From assembly GCA_002315325.1 (NCBI GenBank), contig DCGU01000080.1, forward strand, positions 19,877 through 83,876: 64,000 bases of DNA. The letters run 5' to 3'. A program made the position numbers and the translations under genes. This DNA comes from Clostridiales bacterium UBA1770. GTDB lineage: Bacteria > Bacillota > Clostridia > Oscillospirales > CAG-272. The notes under the pieces were generated by a model that was given only the letters and a program-made list of their open reading frames with translations, made no database searches and was not told the DNA's origin. Numbering within the stretch: the stretch's first letter is position 1; every line of letters begins with the position of its first letter. This document shows, in pieces, positions 52,990 to 61,787 of the stretch.

Positions 52990-53064
52990 TGGGGTGTCGC
53001 CAAGTGGTAAGGCAAAGGACTTTGACTCCTTCACGCGTCGGTCCGAATCCGGCCACCCCAGCCA
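52990..53064 (+). tRNA. tRNA-Gln (anticodon TTG), with C at position 55
   Basis: A 75-nt cloverleaf including encoded CCA. Acceptor TGGGGTG pairs with CACCCCA; D-arm GCC/GGC with AAGTGGTAA; anticodon stem AAGGA/TCCTT with loop CTTTGAC, anticodon TTG (Gln); variable CACGC; T-stem GTCGG/CCGGC. The T-loop reads TCCGAAT, so position 55 is C instead of the near-universal U that becomes pseudouridine. All other invariant positions are normal (G18G19, G53-C61, A58). Confidence 0.95.
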
Positions 53065-53109
53065 AATAAAAAGCGTCGGGCAACAGCCCGGCGCTTTTTA
53101 TTTGGCTGG
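53058..53109 (+). terminator. Long terminator hairpin sharing the tRNA 3' end
   Basis: A 24-bp stem: CCAGCCAAATAAAAAGCG... pairs with ...CGCTTTTTATTTGGCTGG around AACA. The 5' arm begins within the tRNA 3' end, so CCAGCCA of the tRNA is repeated in inverted form downstream. TTTTT lies in the 3' arm. Confidence 0.85.
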
Positions 53110-53126
53110 ATTGCTTCGCAATGAAG

Positions 53127-53612
53127 GACCGCTCATTTGCCGCAACTGCGGCAAATGAACGTCCTGCGCTATGCCGGTAATCGTTTTCGCTGCATAATCG
53201 GCGCAGGACTCGGTCCTGTAATCCGGCCATACCGAACGATTTCGCGTTATTTCATTGGGAGAATTGACCGCTCATTTGCCGCCTTGCGCGGCAAATGAAC
53301 GTCCTGCACGCAGCGAGAGAACCCATTGCACTGAATGAAATGTGCAGGACTAGGTCCTGTAATCCGGCGATACCGATTGTTTGCGCGTCATTTCATTGGG
53401 AGCGCTCCTGCGCTATCCCGGTAATCGTTTTCGCTGCATAATCGGCGCAGGACTCGGTCCTGTAATCCGGCAATACCAAACGATTACGCGTTATTTCATT
53501 GGGGGAATTGACCGCTCATTTGCCGCCTTGCGCGGCAAATGAATGTCCTGCACGCAGCGAGAGAACCCATTGCACTGAATGAAATGTGCAGGACTAGGTC
53601 CTGTAATCCGGC
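53127..53612 (+). repeat. 244-bp dimeric repeat array with structured subunits A-B-A-B
   Basis: Two near-identical tandem copies of an A+B dimer (period 244 bp) after tRNA-Gln. A full subunit has hairpin 1, TCATTTGCCGC/GCGGCAAATGA (53133, 53272 and 53516; missing in the second A), then a 9-bp stem 2, then GGTCCTGTAATCCGG (starts 53212, 53353, 53456, 53597). Stem 2 is GTCCTGCGC/GCGCAGGAC in A and GTCCTGCAC/GTGCAGGAC in B, a compensatory change. No open reading frame with coding character is seen. Confidence 0.8.
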
Positions 53613-53632
53613 CGCCAAACCTGCCGCGCAGG

Positions 53633-53795
53633 TTTGGAATGAAGAAATGAAGAAATGAAGAAATGAAGACGCTTCGCTAATGCAGAGAAAACAGAGGAGA
53701 GAAGGGCGACTTCGCTTCATTAGGACGCAGTCCGTCTTCATTCGGTGCAAAGCACCATCTTCATTAGCGAGCACTGCGAGCGTCTTCATTACTTG
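53633..53795 (+). repeat. AATGAAGA tandem repeats facing dispersed CTTCATT repeats
   Basis: Four AATGAAGA octamers at 53638-53669 are followed by four CTTCATT heptamers at 53715, 53736, 53759 and 53784. Between the heptamers sit small hairpins (GGAC/GTCC and GGTGC/GCACC). The two sets are complementary and can pair across the block. Gene-free. Confidence 0.75.
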
Positions 53796-53815
53796 CTCCA
53801 AATGCTTCTCTATAC

Positions 53816-53844
53816 TTGTAATCATCGTCAAGTGATGCTATAAT
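53816..53844 (+). promoter_or_regulatory. Promoter for the GNAT gene
   Basis: TTGTAA at 53816-53821 and TATAAT at 53839-53844, 17-bp spacer. Confidence 0.7.
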
Positions 53845-53884
53845 TCTAATAAAAATCATCCCTCTCGTGAAAGGAGCCCTTCTA

Positions 53885-54394
53885 TTGGACGTTCGTCGTA
53901 TTAACCCCCGCGAATTCCCCCGTGACGCTTTGCGTGATTTCGACCGGTATCAAAAAGTCACGGACGTTTATCGTTTGATTGACGGCAGGCTGCAGCTTGT
54001 TCGTATCCCCTTTGAAGAGTCTTGGTCCCCCGAACGCAGATTGGAAAAGGCCGATGAAATACGCAGCGGCGACTATACCGTGTTTTGTGCCTATGAGGAC
54101 GCACACGTGGTGGGGGAAATCATGCTTGTACCGACGCTTGACAATGGGCGTATGATCGTGGACAGTTTTCACGTTTCCCGCGAATGCCGTCGTCACGGCA
54201 TCGGCAGGGCACTGTTTGAAACAGCCAAAGCGGAAGCCAAAAAGAAATGTGCACGGGCCTTATATATATCCGCCTGTTCCGCACGGGAAACAATTGATTT
54301 CTATTTTGCCATGGGATGTTTTATCAGCCCCAACCCGATTCCCGCCTATGCGTTGGATGAACCCTGCGATCTTCAATTGGAATGTTTGTTATAA
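53885..54394 (+). CDS. GNAT-family acetyltransferase
   Basis: A 169-residue GNAT protein if started at TTG 53885, which is 8 nt after AAAGGAG. The in-frame GTG at 53867 contains that site and is therefore unlikely. The acetyl-CoA loop is CRRHGIGRALFETAK (R-x-x-G-x-G/A), preceded by IVDSFHVS and followed by the LYISACSARETIDFYFAMGC segment. The substrate is unknown. It has its own promoter and a strong terminator, so it is a single-gene unit next to the repeat block. Confidence 0.85.
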   Translation: MDVRRINPREFPRDALRDFDRYQKVTDVYRLIDGRLQLVRIPFEESWSPERRLEKADEIRSGDYTVFCAYEDAHVVGEIMLVPTLDNGRMIVDSFHVSRECRRHGIGRALFETAKAEAKKKCARALYISACSARETIDFYFAMGCFISPNPIPAYALDEPCDLQLECLL

Positions 54395-54399
54395 CCCCT

Positions 54400-54425
54400 G
54401 CGCCGAAATATTTCGGCGCTTTTTT
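54400..54425 (+). terminator. Terminator after the GNAT gene
   Basis: GCGCCGAAAT/ATTTCGGCGC is a perfect palindromic stem followed by TTTTTT. Confidence 0.9.
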
Positions 54426-54507
54426 ATGATGCTTTTCCTATTATTTGCTTTTCTTTTCCCTTTAAATATAGTATAATATATAAAACTATGTCATAAGGCG
54501 GTGCGTT

Positions 54508-57500
54508 ATGGAAAATGAAAAACTGCGCAATCAAACCCTGAAAAAACTGGAATACGTGATGAATAACTATTACTCGCAGATTTTTGCGGAAAAAGTGGGG
54601 GAGATTGAATCCCCGCTTGCCCTGCAAACCCGCGAGCATTTTCGTACTGTGCCGACGGAAGGCCTTTCTCCGATTGAAAAAGGTTTCCGCTGGGGCGGCC
54701 TGGATATGAGTATGTGGGTGGTCGGCGGATTTACGGTGCCCGAAAGCGCTGCCGGAAAAGACCTGTACGCCGTTGCACACACAGGCGGACGCGAGGTGCT
54801 GTTTTTCAAAAACGGTAAACCGAACGGGATTTTTTCCTGGGTAAATGAGGCATTCAGCGGGGAACACGCTGCAAGACTTCTTTGTGCGAATGCACAGCCC
54901 GGTACGCACTACGATATGGCGTTCGAGTGTTTCGACCGCCTCTTGTTCAGCGGCTCCGACCGATTTAACTTCTATTCCAATGATACGGCATACGATGGGA
55001 ATCGCGACACGTCGCACGACGACGATCCCGGCAGAACGTATGACGGTATCGATATCTGTGCCATGAACGTTCCCCTGAAAGATTTGTACTACGATACGCG
55101 GGAACTTTTTTCCATCGTTAACGACCGCCACGATCACGGCAAACTGCGTCAAATGGCGCGCCGTGTCCTTTTACAGGTGGCCAACACGTTGGTCCTCTGT
55201 CCCCAGCATTACGATAAATCCGTTTGGCAGGCCTCTGTGGAGGAAAGCCTGAAAATCACCCGTCCGTTCTTCAATGCCAACGGCGGCGACCCGATTTTCG
55301 GCCGTGTCGGCATCATCGGGCATACCCATTTGGATACTGCATGGCTGTGGCCCGTGAAGGAATCCATCCGCAAAGCGGCACGGTCTTTTTCCAACGTCCT
55401 GCAGCTGATGGACCAATATCCCGATTTTAAGTTTATGCAGTCGTCGGCTCTGCAGACTGCCTGGATGAAACGCTATTATCCCTCTGTGTTCGAAGGCATC
55501 AAAAAACGCATTGCCGAGGGACGCTACGAATTAAACGGTGCCGTTTGGGTGGAATGCGACTGCAATATCACGTCGGGCGAATCCATGATTCGTTCCTTCC
55601 TTTTGGGCCAGCGCTTTAATCGCGACAACTTCGGCAAGACGTCCGATACGTTCTGGCTGCCCGATACCTTTGGTTACCACGCCAATATTCCGCAGATTAT
55701 GCAGGGATGCGGCGTGCCCTACTTCGTGACCAACAAGATTAACTGTAATGAAATCAATCCGGTGGAGCATTCCTCCTTTATTTGGCGCGGCATCGACGGC
55801 TCGGAAGTATTGGCGCACATTCCCGTTTCCGGCGGTCATACCGATGCCAAAGACGTGCTGTACACGTCGGATGAAATCGCCGATCCGGATACCTCCGATA
55901 AGCGGCTGCTCGCCTTCGGTTTCGGGGACGGCGGAGGCGGTCCCACCTTCGGTATGGTGGAGGCGGCAGAACGCGTTCTGCATTGCCCCGGTATGCCGAA
56001 AATCGATATGATGACGGTTTCCGATTTTATGCGTGAACTCGATCGCGACGACCGCGACAGACTGTTCGTGTATGACGATGAAATCTATTTCGAGTTCCAT
56101 CGCGGCACGCTGACGCAAAATCACAACGTCAAACGTAAAAACAGACTGGCCGAATTCGGCCTGCGCGATATGGAATATGCCACCGTTTTGCGCGGCTGCC
56201 CCGAAAATGACAAGGCATCGGATTGGCTGGAAACGCTGGTGGTGAACCAATTCCACGATATTCTGCCCGGTACCTGTATCAATTCGGTATACGAAGTCTT
56301 CAATCGTGAAATGGATGAAATCATCAACGATATGGCGGCGGATACCCGTGCCAATCTGTCTGCCCTGGTCGGCAGCGATGAAAATGCCTTGACCGTCTTT
56401 AACACGTTGCCGTTCGCACGTAAGGGTACGGTGACGATGAGCGGTGAGGACGAGTCCCGTTTTGCCGTCAATTATCCGACGCAGCATTACGTGGATATCA
56501 TGGGCAGAAAAATGACGGCTGTCGGCGGTCTTGACGTGCCCGCATTTGCTTCCGTTCCGCTTGCCATGACGGCACAGGCACCCTCGTTCCCCACGGTTCT
56601 TTCCTACAATGAGCAAACCGGCGTTGTGGAAACACCCTTCGCCACCGTTATTTTGGACGATGACGGCTATATCGCTTCGTTCGTTGATAAAGCGTCCGGG
56701 CGTGAACTGCGCCGTCCGGGCGGCCGCCCCTTGGGCGTCTTCCTGATTGCCGAGGACTGCCCCGAAAAATGGGATAACTGGAATATTGACGCCGACACGA
56801 TGGACCGCTTGACCCCTGTCAAGGGCCTCAAATCCCGTCGTTTGGTTTCCGTCGGTCCCGTTGAATTACGCATTCGTTCCGAATACGGCATTGAGGGAAA
56901 AACGACGCTGGTGCAGGATATGGTCTTCTACGCCGATACCCCGCGTGTGGATTTCCATACCGTTGTCGATTGGCACAGTATGCATCTTTTGCTCAAGGCC
57001 GACTTTGATTTGAATTTGCGCGCACGCGAGGCCAAGTGCGAAATCCAGTACGGACACGTCAATCGGCCGACGCACCATTCCACGCCGTACGATGCCGCTA
57101 AATTTGAGGTTTGCAACCACAAGTGGACCGATATTTCCGAGGCAGGATTCGGCGTTTCGCTGCTCAACGACTGCAAGTACGGCGTATCGTTCGGCGATTG
57201 CAATTTGGCTTTGTCGCTGCACCGCGGCGGCACCCATCCGGACGGTACGGGTGACAGAGGTCTGCACGAGATGACGTACGCGATTTTGCCGCACGTCGGT
57301 GCATTCTCGGCACAAAACACCGTTATGCCCTCCTATGCGTTCAACGTACCGGCCGTCGTATTGCCGGGCAGAGCAGAGCAATCTTCTTTCTTAACGGTAG
57401 ATGCTCCGGGCGTTATTTGTGAGGTTGTCAAACCCGCGGAAAAAGATGCCGACGGCAAGATTCCCGGTTACGTGCTCCGCTTGTATGAATGTGAGGGCTC

Positions 57501-57657
57501 GGCAACAGAAACCGTTATGCACCTGTCGCGCCCCGGTAAGGCCGTCCTGCAAACGAATATGCTGGAAGAAAACGGGCAGCCGCTGCCTTGCCATAACGGA
57601 ACCGTACAACTGCAGTTCCGCCCATTCGAAATTAAAACTATTTTGGTAGAGGAATAA
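54508..57657 (+). CDS. GH38 alpha-mannosidase (1049 aa, long type)
   Basis: A 1049-residue glycoside hydrolase family 38 enzyme of the long Ams1-like type. An N-terminal beta domain of about 260 residues precedes the catalytic barrel, which starts at HTHLD (residues 272-276, zinc ligands); the nucleophile is Asp386 in WLPDTFGYH, and GDGGGGPT carries later active-site residues. C-terminal mannosidase beta-sandwiches follow. No signal peptide, so cytoplasmic. A TTGCTT at 54445 with overlapping TATAGT/TATAAT elements at 54467-54477 may be the promoter. It begins a long plus-strand run (prfC, apbE, GH39, oxidoreductase, isomerase). Unlike the 814-residue paralogue at 16777, it has the extra N-terminal domain. 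Confidence 0.93.
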   Translation: MENEKLRNQTLKKLEYVMNNYYSQIFAEKVGEIESPLALQTREHFRTVPTEGLSPIEKGFRWGGLDMSMWVVGGFTVPESAAGKDLYAVAHTGGREVLFFKNGKPNGIFSWVNEAFSGEHAARLLCANAQPGTHYDMAFECFDRLLFSGSDRFNFYSNDTAYDGNRDTSHDDDPGRTYDGIDICAMNVPLKDLYYDTRELFSIVNDRHDHGKLRQMARRVLLQVANTLVLCPQHYDKSVWQASVEESLKITRPFFNANGGDPIFGRVGIIGHTHLDTAWLWPVKESIRKAARSFSNVLQLMDQYPDFKFMQSSALQTAWMKRYYPSVFEGIKKRIAEGRYELNGAVWVECDCNITSGESMIRSFLLGQRFNRDNFGKTSDTFWLPDTFGYHANIPQIMQGCGVPYFVTNKINCNEINPVEHSSFIWRGIDGSEVLAHIPVSGGHTDAKDVLYTSDEIADPDTSDKRLLAFGFGDGGGGPTFGMVEAAERVLHCPGMPKIDMMTVSDFMRELDRDDRDRLFVYDDEIYFEFHRGTLTQNHNVKRKNRLAEFGLRDMEYATVLRGCPENDKASDWLETLVVNQFHDILPGTCINSVYEVFNREMDEIINDMAADTRANLSALVGSDENALTVFNTLPFARKGTVTMSGEDESRFAVNYPTQHYVDIMGRKMTAVGGLDVPAFASVPLAMTAQAPSFPTVLSYNEQTGVVETPFATVILDDDGYIASFVDKASGRELRRPGGRPLGVFLIAEDCPEKWDNWNIDADTMDRLTPVKGLKSRRLVSVGPVELRIRSEYGIEGKTTLVQDMVFYADTPRVDFHTVVDWHSMHLLLKADFDLNLRAREAKCEIQYGHVNRPTHHSTPYDAAKFEVCNHKWTDISEAGFGVSLLNDCKYGVSFGDCNLALSLHRGGTHPDGTGDRGLHEMTYAILPHVGAFSAQNTVMPSYAFNVPAVVLPGRAEQSSFLTVDAPGVICEVVKPAEKDADGKIPGYVLRLYECEGSATETVMHLSRPGKAVLQTNMLEENGQPLPCHNGTVQLQFRPFEIKTILVEE

Positions 57658-57666
57658 AATCATTTT

Positions 57667-59295
57667 ATGGAAGAGTACAAGAATACGGCCGCGATTGCGG
57701 AAGAAATCAATCGCCGCCGCACGTTCGCCATCATTTCCCACCCCGACGCCGGTAAAACGACGCTGACCGAAAAACTGCTGTTGTACGGCGGCGCCATTCA
57801 GTCCGCCGGTTCCGTTAAGGGGAAAAACAGCGATAAACACGCCGCATCCGACTGGATGGAAATCGAGCAAAAGCGCGGTATTTCCGTCACGTCGTCCGTT
57901 ATGCAGTTTGAGTACGAGGGGTACTGTATCAATATTTTGGATACCCCCGGACACCAGGACTTCTCAGAGGATACCTACCGTACGCTGATGGCCGTTGACA
58001 GTGCCGTCATGGTCATTGACGCCGCAAAAGGCATCGAGCCGCAAACGCGCAAACTCTTTAAAGTCTGCGCCATGCGCGGCATTCCGATTTTTACGTTTAT
58101 CAACAAATTGGACCGCGAGGCGCGCGATCCTTTTGACCTGCTCGATGAATTGGAAAAGGAATTCGGCATCGGCACGTATCCCATGAACTGGCCGATCGGC
58201 TGCGGTGTGGAATTCCGCGGTGTATACGATCGTCAGCGTCACTGCATTCTGACGTTTGACGATTTCCACGCCGGACGCCGCAAACTGGAGGCCATTGAGT
58301 GTGACATCGCCGACCGCGCCAAACTCGAGTCGTTACTCAGCCCGGAGCAGGCAGCGGCCCTGTGCGACCAAGTCGAACTGCTTGACGGCGCCAGCTTTGA
58401 TTTTGATATGGCCGCCGTGCGTGCCGGTAAACTCAGCCCCGTTTTCTTCGGGTCTGCGCTCAATAACTTCGGTGTCGAACCCTTCCTGGAGGGCTTTTTG
58501 AAGATGACCACGCCGCCCGCACCGCATAACGTCGGCGATAAGGTGATCGACCCGGCAGCGGACGATTTTTCCGCTTTCGTTTTCAAAATTCAGGCCAATA
58601 TGAATAAGGCCCATCGCGACCGTATTGCATTTATGCGCATTTGTTCCGGCCGTTTTGACCGTGACCGCGAGTATCTGCACGTACAGACGGGCAAGACGCA
58701 AAAGTTGTCGCAGCCGCAGCAGATGATGGCGCAGGAACGCGAAGGTATCGAGACGGCCTATGCCGGCGATATCATCGGCGTATTCGATCCCGGTATCTTC
58801 TCCATCGGTGATACCGTTTGTGCACCGCATATGAAGGTTAAATACGCCGGCATTCCGACGTTTGCACCCGAACATTTCGCCGTTGTCGAACAAATCGACT
58901 CGATGAAGCGCAAACAGTTTGCCAAGGGTATGACGCAGATTGCACAGGAAGGTGCCATCCAGATTTTCTTTGAGCCGGGCGGCGGTATGGAACACGTTAT
59001 CGTCGGTGTCGTTGGTCTTTTGCAGTACGACGTGCTGCAGTTCCGCATGAGTTCCGAATACGGCGTTGCCTATCACAAAATGGATTTGCCCCACTCTTTA
59101 ATTCGCCGCATTGCCGACCCCGCCGTCGATCCCTCCAAACTGAAATTGGCATCGGGTACCCGTTGGGTACAGGACGTCCGCGGCCGTAATTACCTGATTT
59201 TTGACGGCAGATGGAGCATCGACTGGGCATACGATAATAACAAGGGACTTGAGTTGTTGGAATTCACCGACGAAACCAACGAAATGCAGGATTAA
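57667..59295 (+). CDS. prfC: Peptide chain release factor 3
   Basis: A 542-residue translational GTPase. The G1 motif is HPDAGKTT, the switch II region DTPGHQDFSEDT, and G4 NKLD. The sequence KGKNSDKHAASDWMEIEQKRGISV is diagnostic of RF3 versus EF-G. RF3 recycles RF1/RF2 after peptide release. The gene starts 9 bp after the mannosidase stop, an odd place for a translation factor, and is followed by apbE 18 bp later. Confidence 0.96.
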   Translation: MEEYKNTAAIAEEINRRRTFAIISHPDAGKTTLTEKLLLYGGAIQSAGSVKGKNSDKHAASDWMEIEQKRGISVTSSVMQFEYEGYCINILDTPGHQDFSEDTYRTLMAVDSAVMVIDAAKGIEPQTRKLFKVCAMRGIPIFTFINKLDREARDPFDLLDELEKEFGIGTYPMNWPIGCGVEFRGVYDRQRHCILTFDDFHAGRRKLEAIECDIADRAKLESLLSPEQAAALCDQVELLDGASFDFDMAAVRAGKLSPVFFGSALNNFGVEPFLEGFLKMTTPPAPHNVGDKVIDPAADDFSAFVFKIQANMNKAHRDRIAFMRICSGRFDRDREYLHVQTGKTQKLSQPQQMMAQEREGIETAYAGDIIGVFDPGIFSIGDTVCAPHMKVKYAGIPTFAPEHFAVVEQIDSMKRKQFAKGMTQIAQEGAIQIFFEPGGGMEHVIVGVVGLLQYDVLQFRMSSEYGVAYHKMDLPHSLIRRIADPAVDPSKLKLASGTRWVQDVRGRNYLIFDGRWSIDWAYDNNKGLELLEFTDETNEMQD

Positions 59296-59313
59296 ACGAT
59301 AAGGGATAAACGT

Positions 59314-60360
59314 ATGAAGCATCGCAGATTTCGGCTGATGCCGTTGTGGCTGCTTTTGTGTTCATTGCTGTTGTCGGCGTTGACGCTGTCCTCCTGCACG
59401 GGGGGAATGAAGGTCTATTCCCGCACGACGCTGGATTATTTCGATACAATCTGTACGCTGACGGGTTACGCTGCAAGTGAAGACGAATTTAACGCAGCGG
59501 CGGACGGGGTGTTTGCCGTGCTGGAAGAATGCCACAAAACCTTCGATCTGTATCACGAATATGACGACCGCAATAACGTCTGCACGCTCAACCGTTTGGC
59601 GGGGCAGCCCGTTACCGTGACGTCGCTGTTTGAAGATTTGCTGTGCAGGAGTGAAGAACTGTTTATCGCATCAAACGGTGCGGTTGACGTGACGATGGGC
59701 CCCGTTTTGGCGCTGTGGCATGCCGCCCGACAGGATGGTACCTACGTGCCGGATGCGGACAGTTTGATTGCCGCTTCCAAGTATACGGGATTTTACGATG
59801 CAGTGTACGTGGAGGAAACTACCCACGCCGTAACGCTGGCACAGGGTATGTCCCTTGATTTCGGCGCCGTGGCCAAAGGCTACGCTGCCGACGCAGCGGC
59901 CGCATGGCTGGGGGAACACGGCTACACGCATTACGCCGTCAATTTGGGCGGCAATATTCGTACGGTGGGCGGTAAACCGCAAGGCAATGGTGATATTGCC
60001 TGGACAGTCAGCATTTCGGAACCGACGGGATTTGCCGTCAACGAAACGCTGCCCACGCTTGCCCTGCAGGATGCGGCCGTTGCCACTTCCGGCGTGTACG
60101 AACGGTACTACGAGGTGGATGGCGTCCGCTATCATCATATTATCGACCCCGATACGTTATTCCCGTCCGACCGTTATACGGCGGTGACGGTGACAGCGCC
60201 CACGGCGTTTATTGCCGATGCGCTTTCCACGGCTTTGTTCAATATGGACCAAAGTGACGGGGAAGCTTTGCTGCAAAAGTACAACGCGGCCGCTTTGTGG
60301 ATTTATCCGGACGGCGCCGTTGTTTATTCCGAAACCTTGCACGAATATATTGCACAATAA
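59314..60360 (+). CDS. apbE: FAD:protein FMN transferase, ApbE-like lipoprotein
   Basis: A 348-residue lipoprotein with lipobox LSSC at Cys28 after a hydrophobic signal. The ApbE domain shows DVTMGPVLALWH, DFGAVAKGYAAD, NLGGNIRTVGG and ATSGVYERYY followed by HHIIDP. It attaches FMN through a phosphoester to Ser/Thr of extracytoplasmic flavoprotein subunits, such as RnfG/NqrC-type proteins. No such target gene is in the window. The gene follows prfC closely and precedes GH39 by 17 bp. Confidence 0.93.
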   Translation: MKHRRFRLMPLWLLLCSLLLSALTLSSCTGGMKVYSRTTLDYFDTICTLTGYAASEDEFNAAADGVFAVLEECHKTFDLYHEYDDRNNVCTLNRLAGQPVTVTSLFEDLLCRSEELFIASNGAVDVTMGPVLALWHAARQDGTYVPDADSLIAASKYTGFYDAVYVEETTHAVTLAQGMSLDFGAVAKGYAADAAAAWLGEHGYTHYAVNLGGNIRTVGGKPQGNGDIAWTVSISEPTGFAVNETLPTLALQDAAVATSGVYERYYEVDGVRYHHIIDPDTLFPSDRYTAVTVTAPTAFIADALSTALFNMDQSDGEALLQKYNAAALWIYPDGAVVYSETLHEYIAQ

Positions 60361-60377
60361 AAGAAAGGGAAAGAACG

Positions 60378-61697
60378 ATGAAAGTTAATTTTACGCAACC
60401 AATCGGCCCCGTGAAAATTATGCACGCTGTCAACAACGGTCCCATGCGCCGCAAGCCCGACCAAACGCTTGACAATTACGATTCCTACAAGGCATTGAAA
60501 ATCCCCTACGCCCGTAATCACGATGCCTCGTTTAACGCAGATTACGGCGGCAGCCACACGGTTGACGTGGCTAATATTTTCCCCAACTTTGACGCTGACG
60601 TCAACGATCCCGCATCCTATGATTTCGTTTTAACCGACGAATATATCGAGCGCACCTTAGAGGTTGGTACCGAAACGTTTTATCGTTTGGGCGCTAAAAT
60701 TGAGCACGAAATTAAAAAATATAATACGCTGCCGCCCAAGGACTTCAAAAAATGGGCCGAAATTTGCGAGCACATCATTCGTCATATGAACGAAGGCTGG
60801 GCAGACGGCCATCATTTCAACATTCAATATTGGGAAATTTGGAACGAAGCAGACGGTGCCGCCGACGACGACTCCTATTATATGCACAAGTGCTGGGGCG
60901 GTACCGAGGCGCAGTTCCACGATTTTTATGAAATCGTGGCCAAGCACCTGAAAAAGTGCTTCCCGGATTTGAAAATCGGCGGCACGGCCGTTTGCTGGCC
61001 GAACGATTGGCTGGATCGTTTCTTGGCCGATATGCATAAGCGTCGTGTGCCGATGGATTTCGTTTCCTGGCACACCTATACCACCGATCCGCATCAGATT
61101 GCCCTGTCCGCCAAAGTGGCACAAACTATGATGAAAAAGAACGGCTACGGCAAGGCAGAGAATATTTTGGACGAATGGAACTACGTGCGCAACTGGACCG
61201 ACCAGTTCGTCTACAGTGTTGAAACCATCAATAACGTCAAGGGCGCTGCGTTTACCGCCGCCTGCATGATGGAAGGACAGCATTCCCCCGTCCATATGAT
61301 GATGTACTATGACGCACGTCCTACCGTTTGGTGCGGCATGTGGAACTACTACACGGCTCGTCCGCAACCGACCTATTATGCGTTGGACTTCTTCTCCCGA
61401 CTGTATCAAATGGGCAACGAAGTCAAGTGCACCGGGGTGCCTGCCGATATCACGGCAATGGCGGCAACGGACGGCAACGGCCAAAACGGCATTTTGTTAT
61501 CCACGTATACGGAAGACGACGAGGATAAACGCGTGCGCCGTGTGACCATTCATTTGGAAGGTACGCCGGTCAAATCCCCCGTGGTGACGATTGTCGACCC
61601 TGCCAACCCGGCACCTGTTAAAAAAGATATGCTCGTCATTGACGGTGCGTTGTCTTTGAGTTTGAAGCCCAACAGTGTTGTATTTGTCGCTTGTTGA
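60378..61697 (+). CDS. GH39-like glycosidase (beta-xylosidase type)
   Basis: A 439-residue TIM-barrel glycosidase of clan GH-A. The acid/base pair region is WEIWNEAD (Glu157), and the nucleophile region is LDEWNY (Glu266), 109 residues on, matching GH39 beta-xylosidases or iduronidases. A small C-terminal beta domain follows (residues about 360-439). ATG 60378 follows AAAGGGAAAG. No signal peptide is present. It works with the neighbouring oxidoreductase and isomerase by inference only; an alternative sub-family within clan A is possible. Confidence 0.82.
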   Translation: MKVNFTQPIGPVKIMHAVNNGPMRRKPDQTLDNYDSYKALKIPYARNHDASFNADYGGSHTVDVANIFPNFDADVNDPASYDFVLTDEYIERTLEVGTETFYRLGAKIEHEIKKYNTLPPKDFKKWAEICEHIIRHMNEGWADGHHFNIQYWEIWNEADGAADDDSYYMHKCWGGTEAQFHDFYEIVAKHLKKCFPDLKIGGTAVCWPNDWLDRFLADMHKRRVPMDFVSWHTYTTDPHQIALSAKVAQTMMKKNGYGKAENILDEWNYVRNWTDQFVYSVETINNVKGAAFTAACMMEGQHSPVHMMMYYDARPTVWCGMWNYYTARPQPTYYALDFFSRLYQMGNEVKCTGVPADITAMAATDGNGQNGILLSTYTEDDEDKRVRRVTIHLEGTPVKSPVVTIVDPANPAPVKKDMLVIDGALSLSLKPNSVVFVAC

Positions 61698-61706
61698 TGT
61701 TATAAT
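61678..61706 (+). promoter_or_regulatory. Promoter inside the end of the GH39 gene
   Basis: TTGTAT at 61678-61683 and TATAAT at 61701-61706, 17-bp spacer. It overlaps the GH39 stop and would give the next two genes their own transcript. An imperfect TTTGGGCC/GGCGCTCAAA hairpin lies in the leader. Confidence 0.62.
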
Positions 61707-61787
61707 TAAATCAGTACCTTTAATTTGGGCCGTTCGGCGCTCAAATTCAAAATATTAAAAATATTTAGTTAAGTGGAGGACAGGAAA

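Noticed and set aside
53100..53800. CRISPR array or integron after tRNA-Gln
   Set aside because: Repeat units are over 100 bp and contiguous with no spacers, and there are no cas, integrase or cassette genes.
52990..53870. Integrated genomic island at tRNA-Gln
   Set aside because: No integrase, transposase or phage gene follows; the T-arm-like motifs are not exact att-type duplications of the tRNA end.
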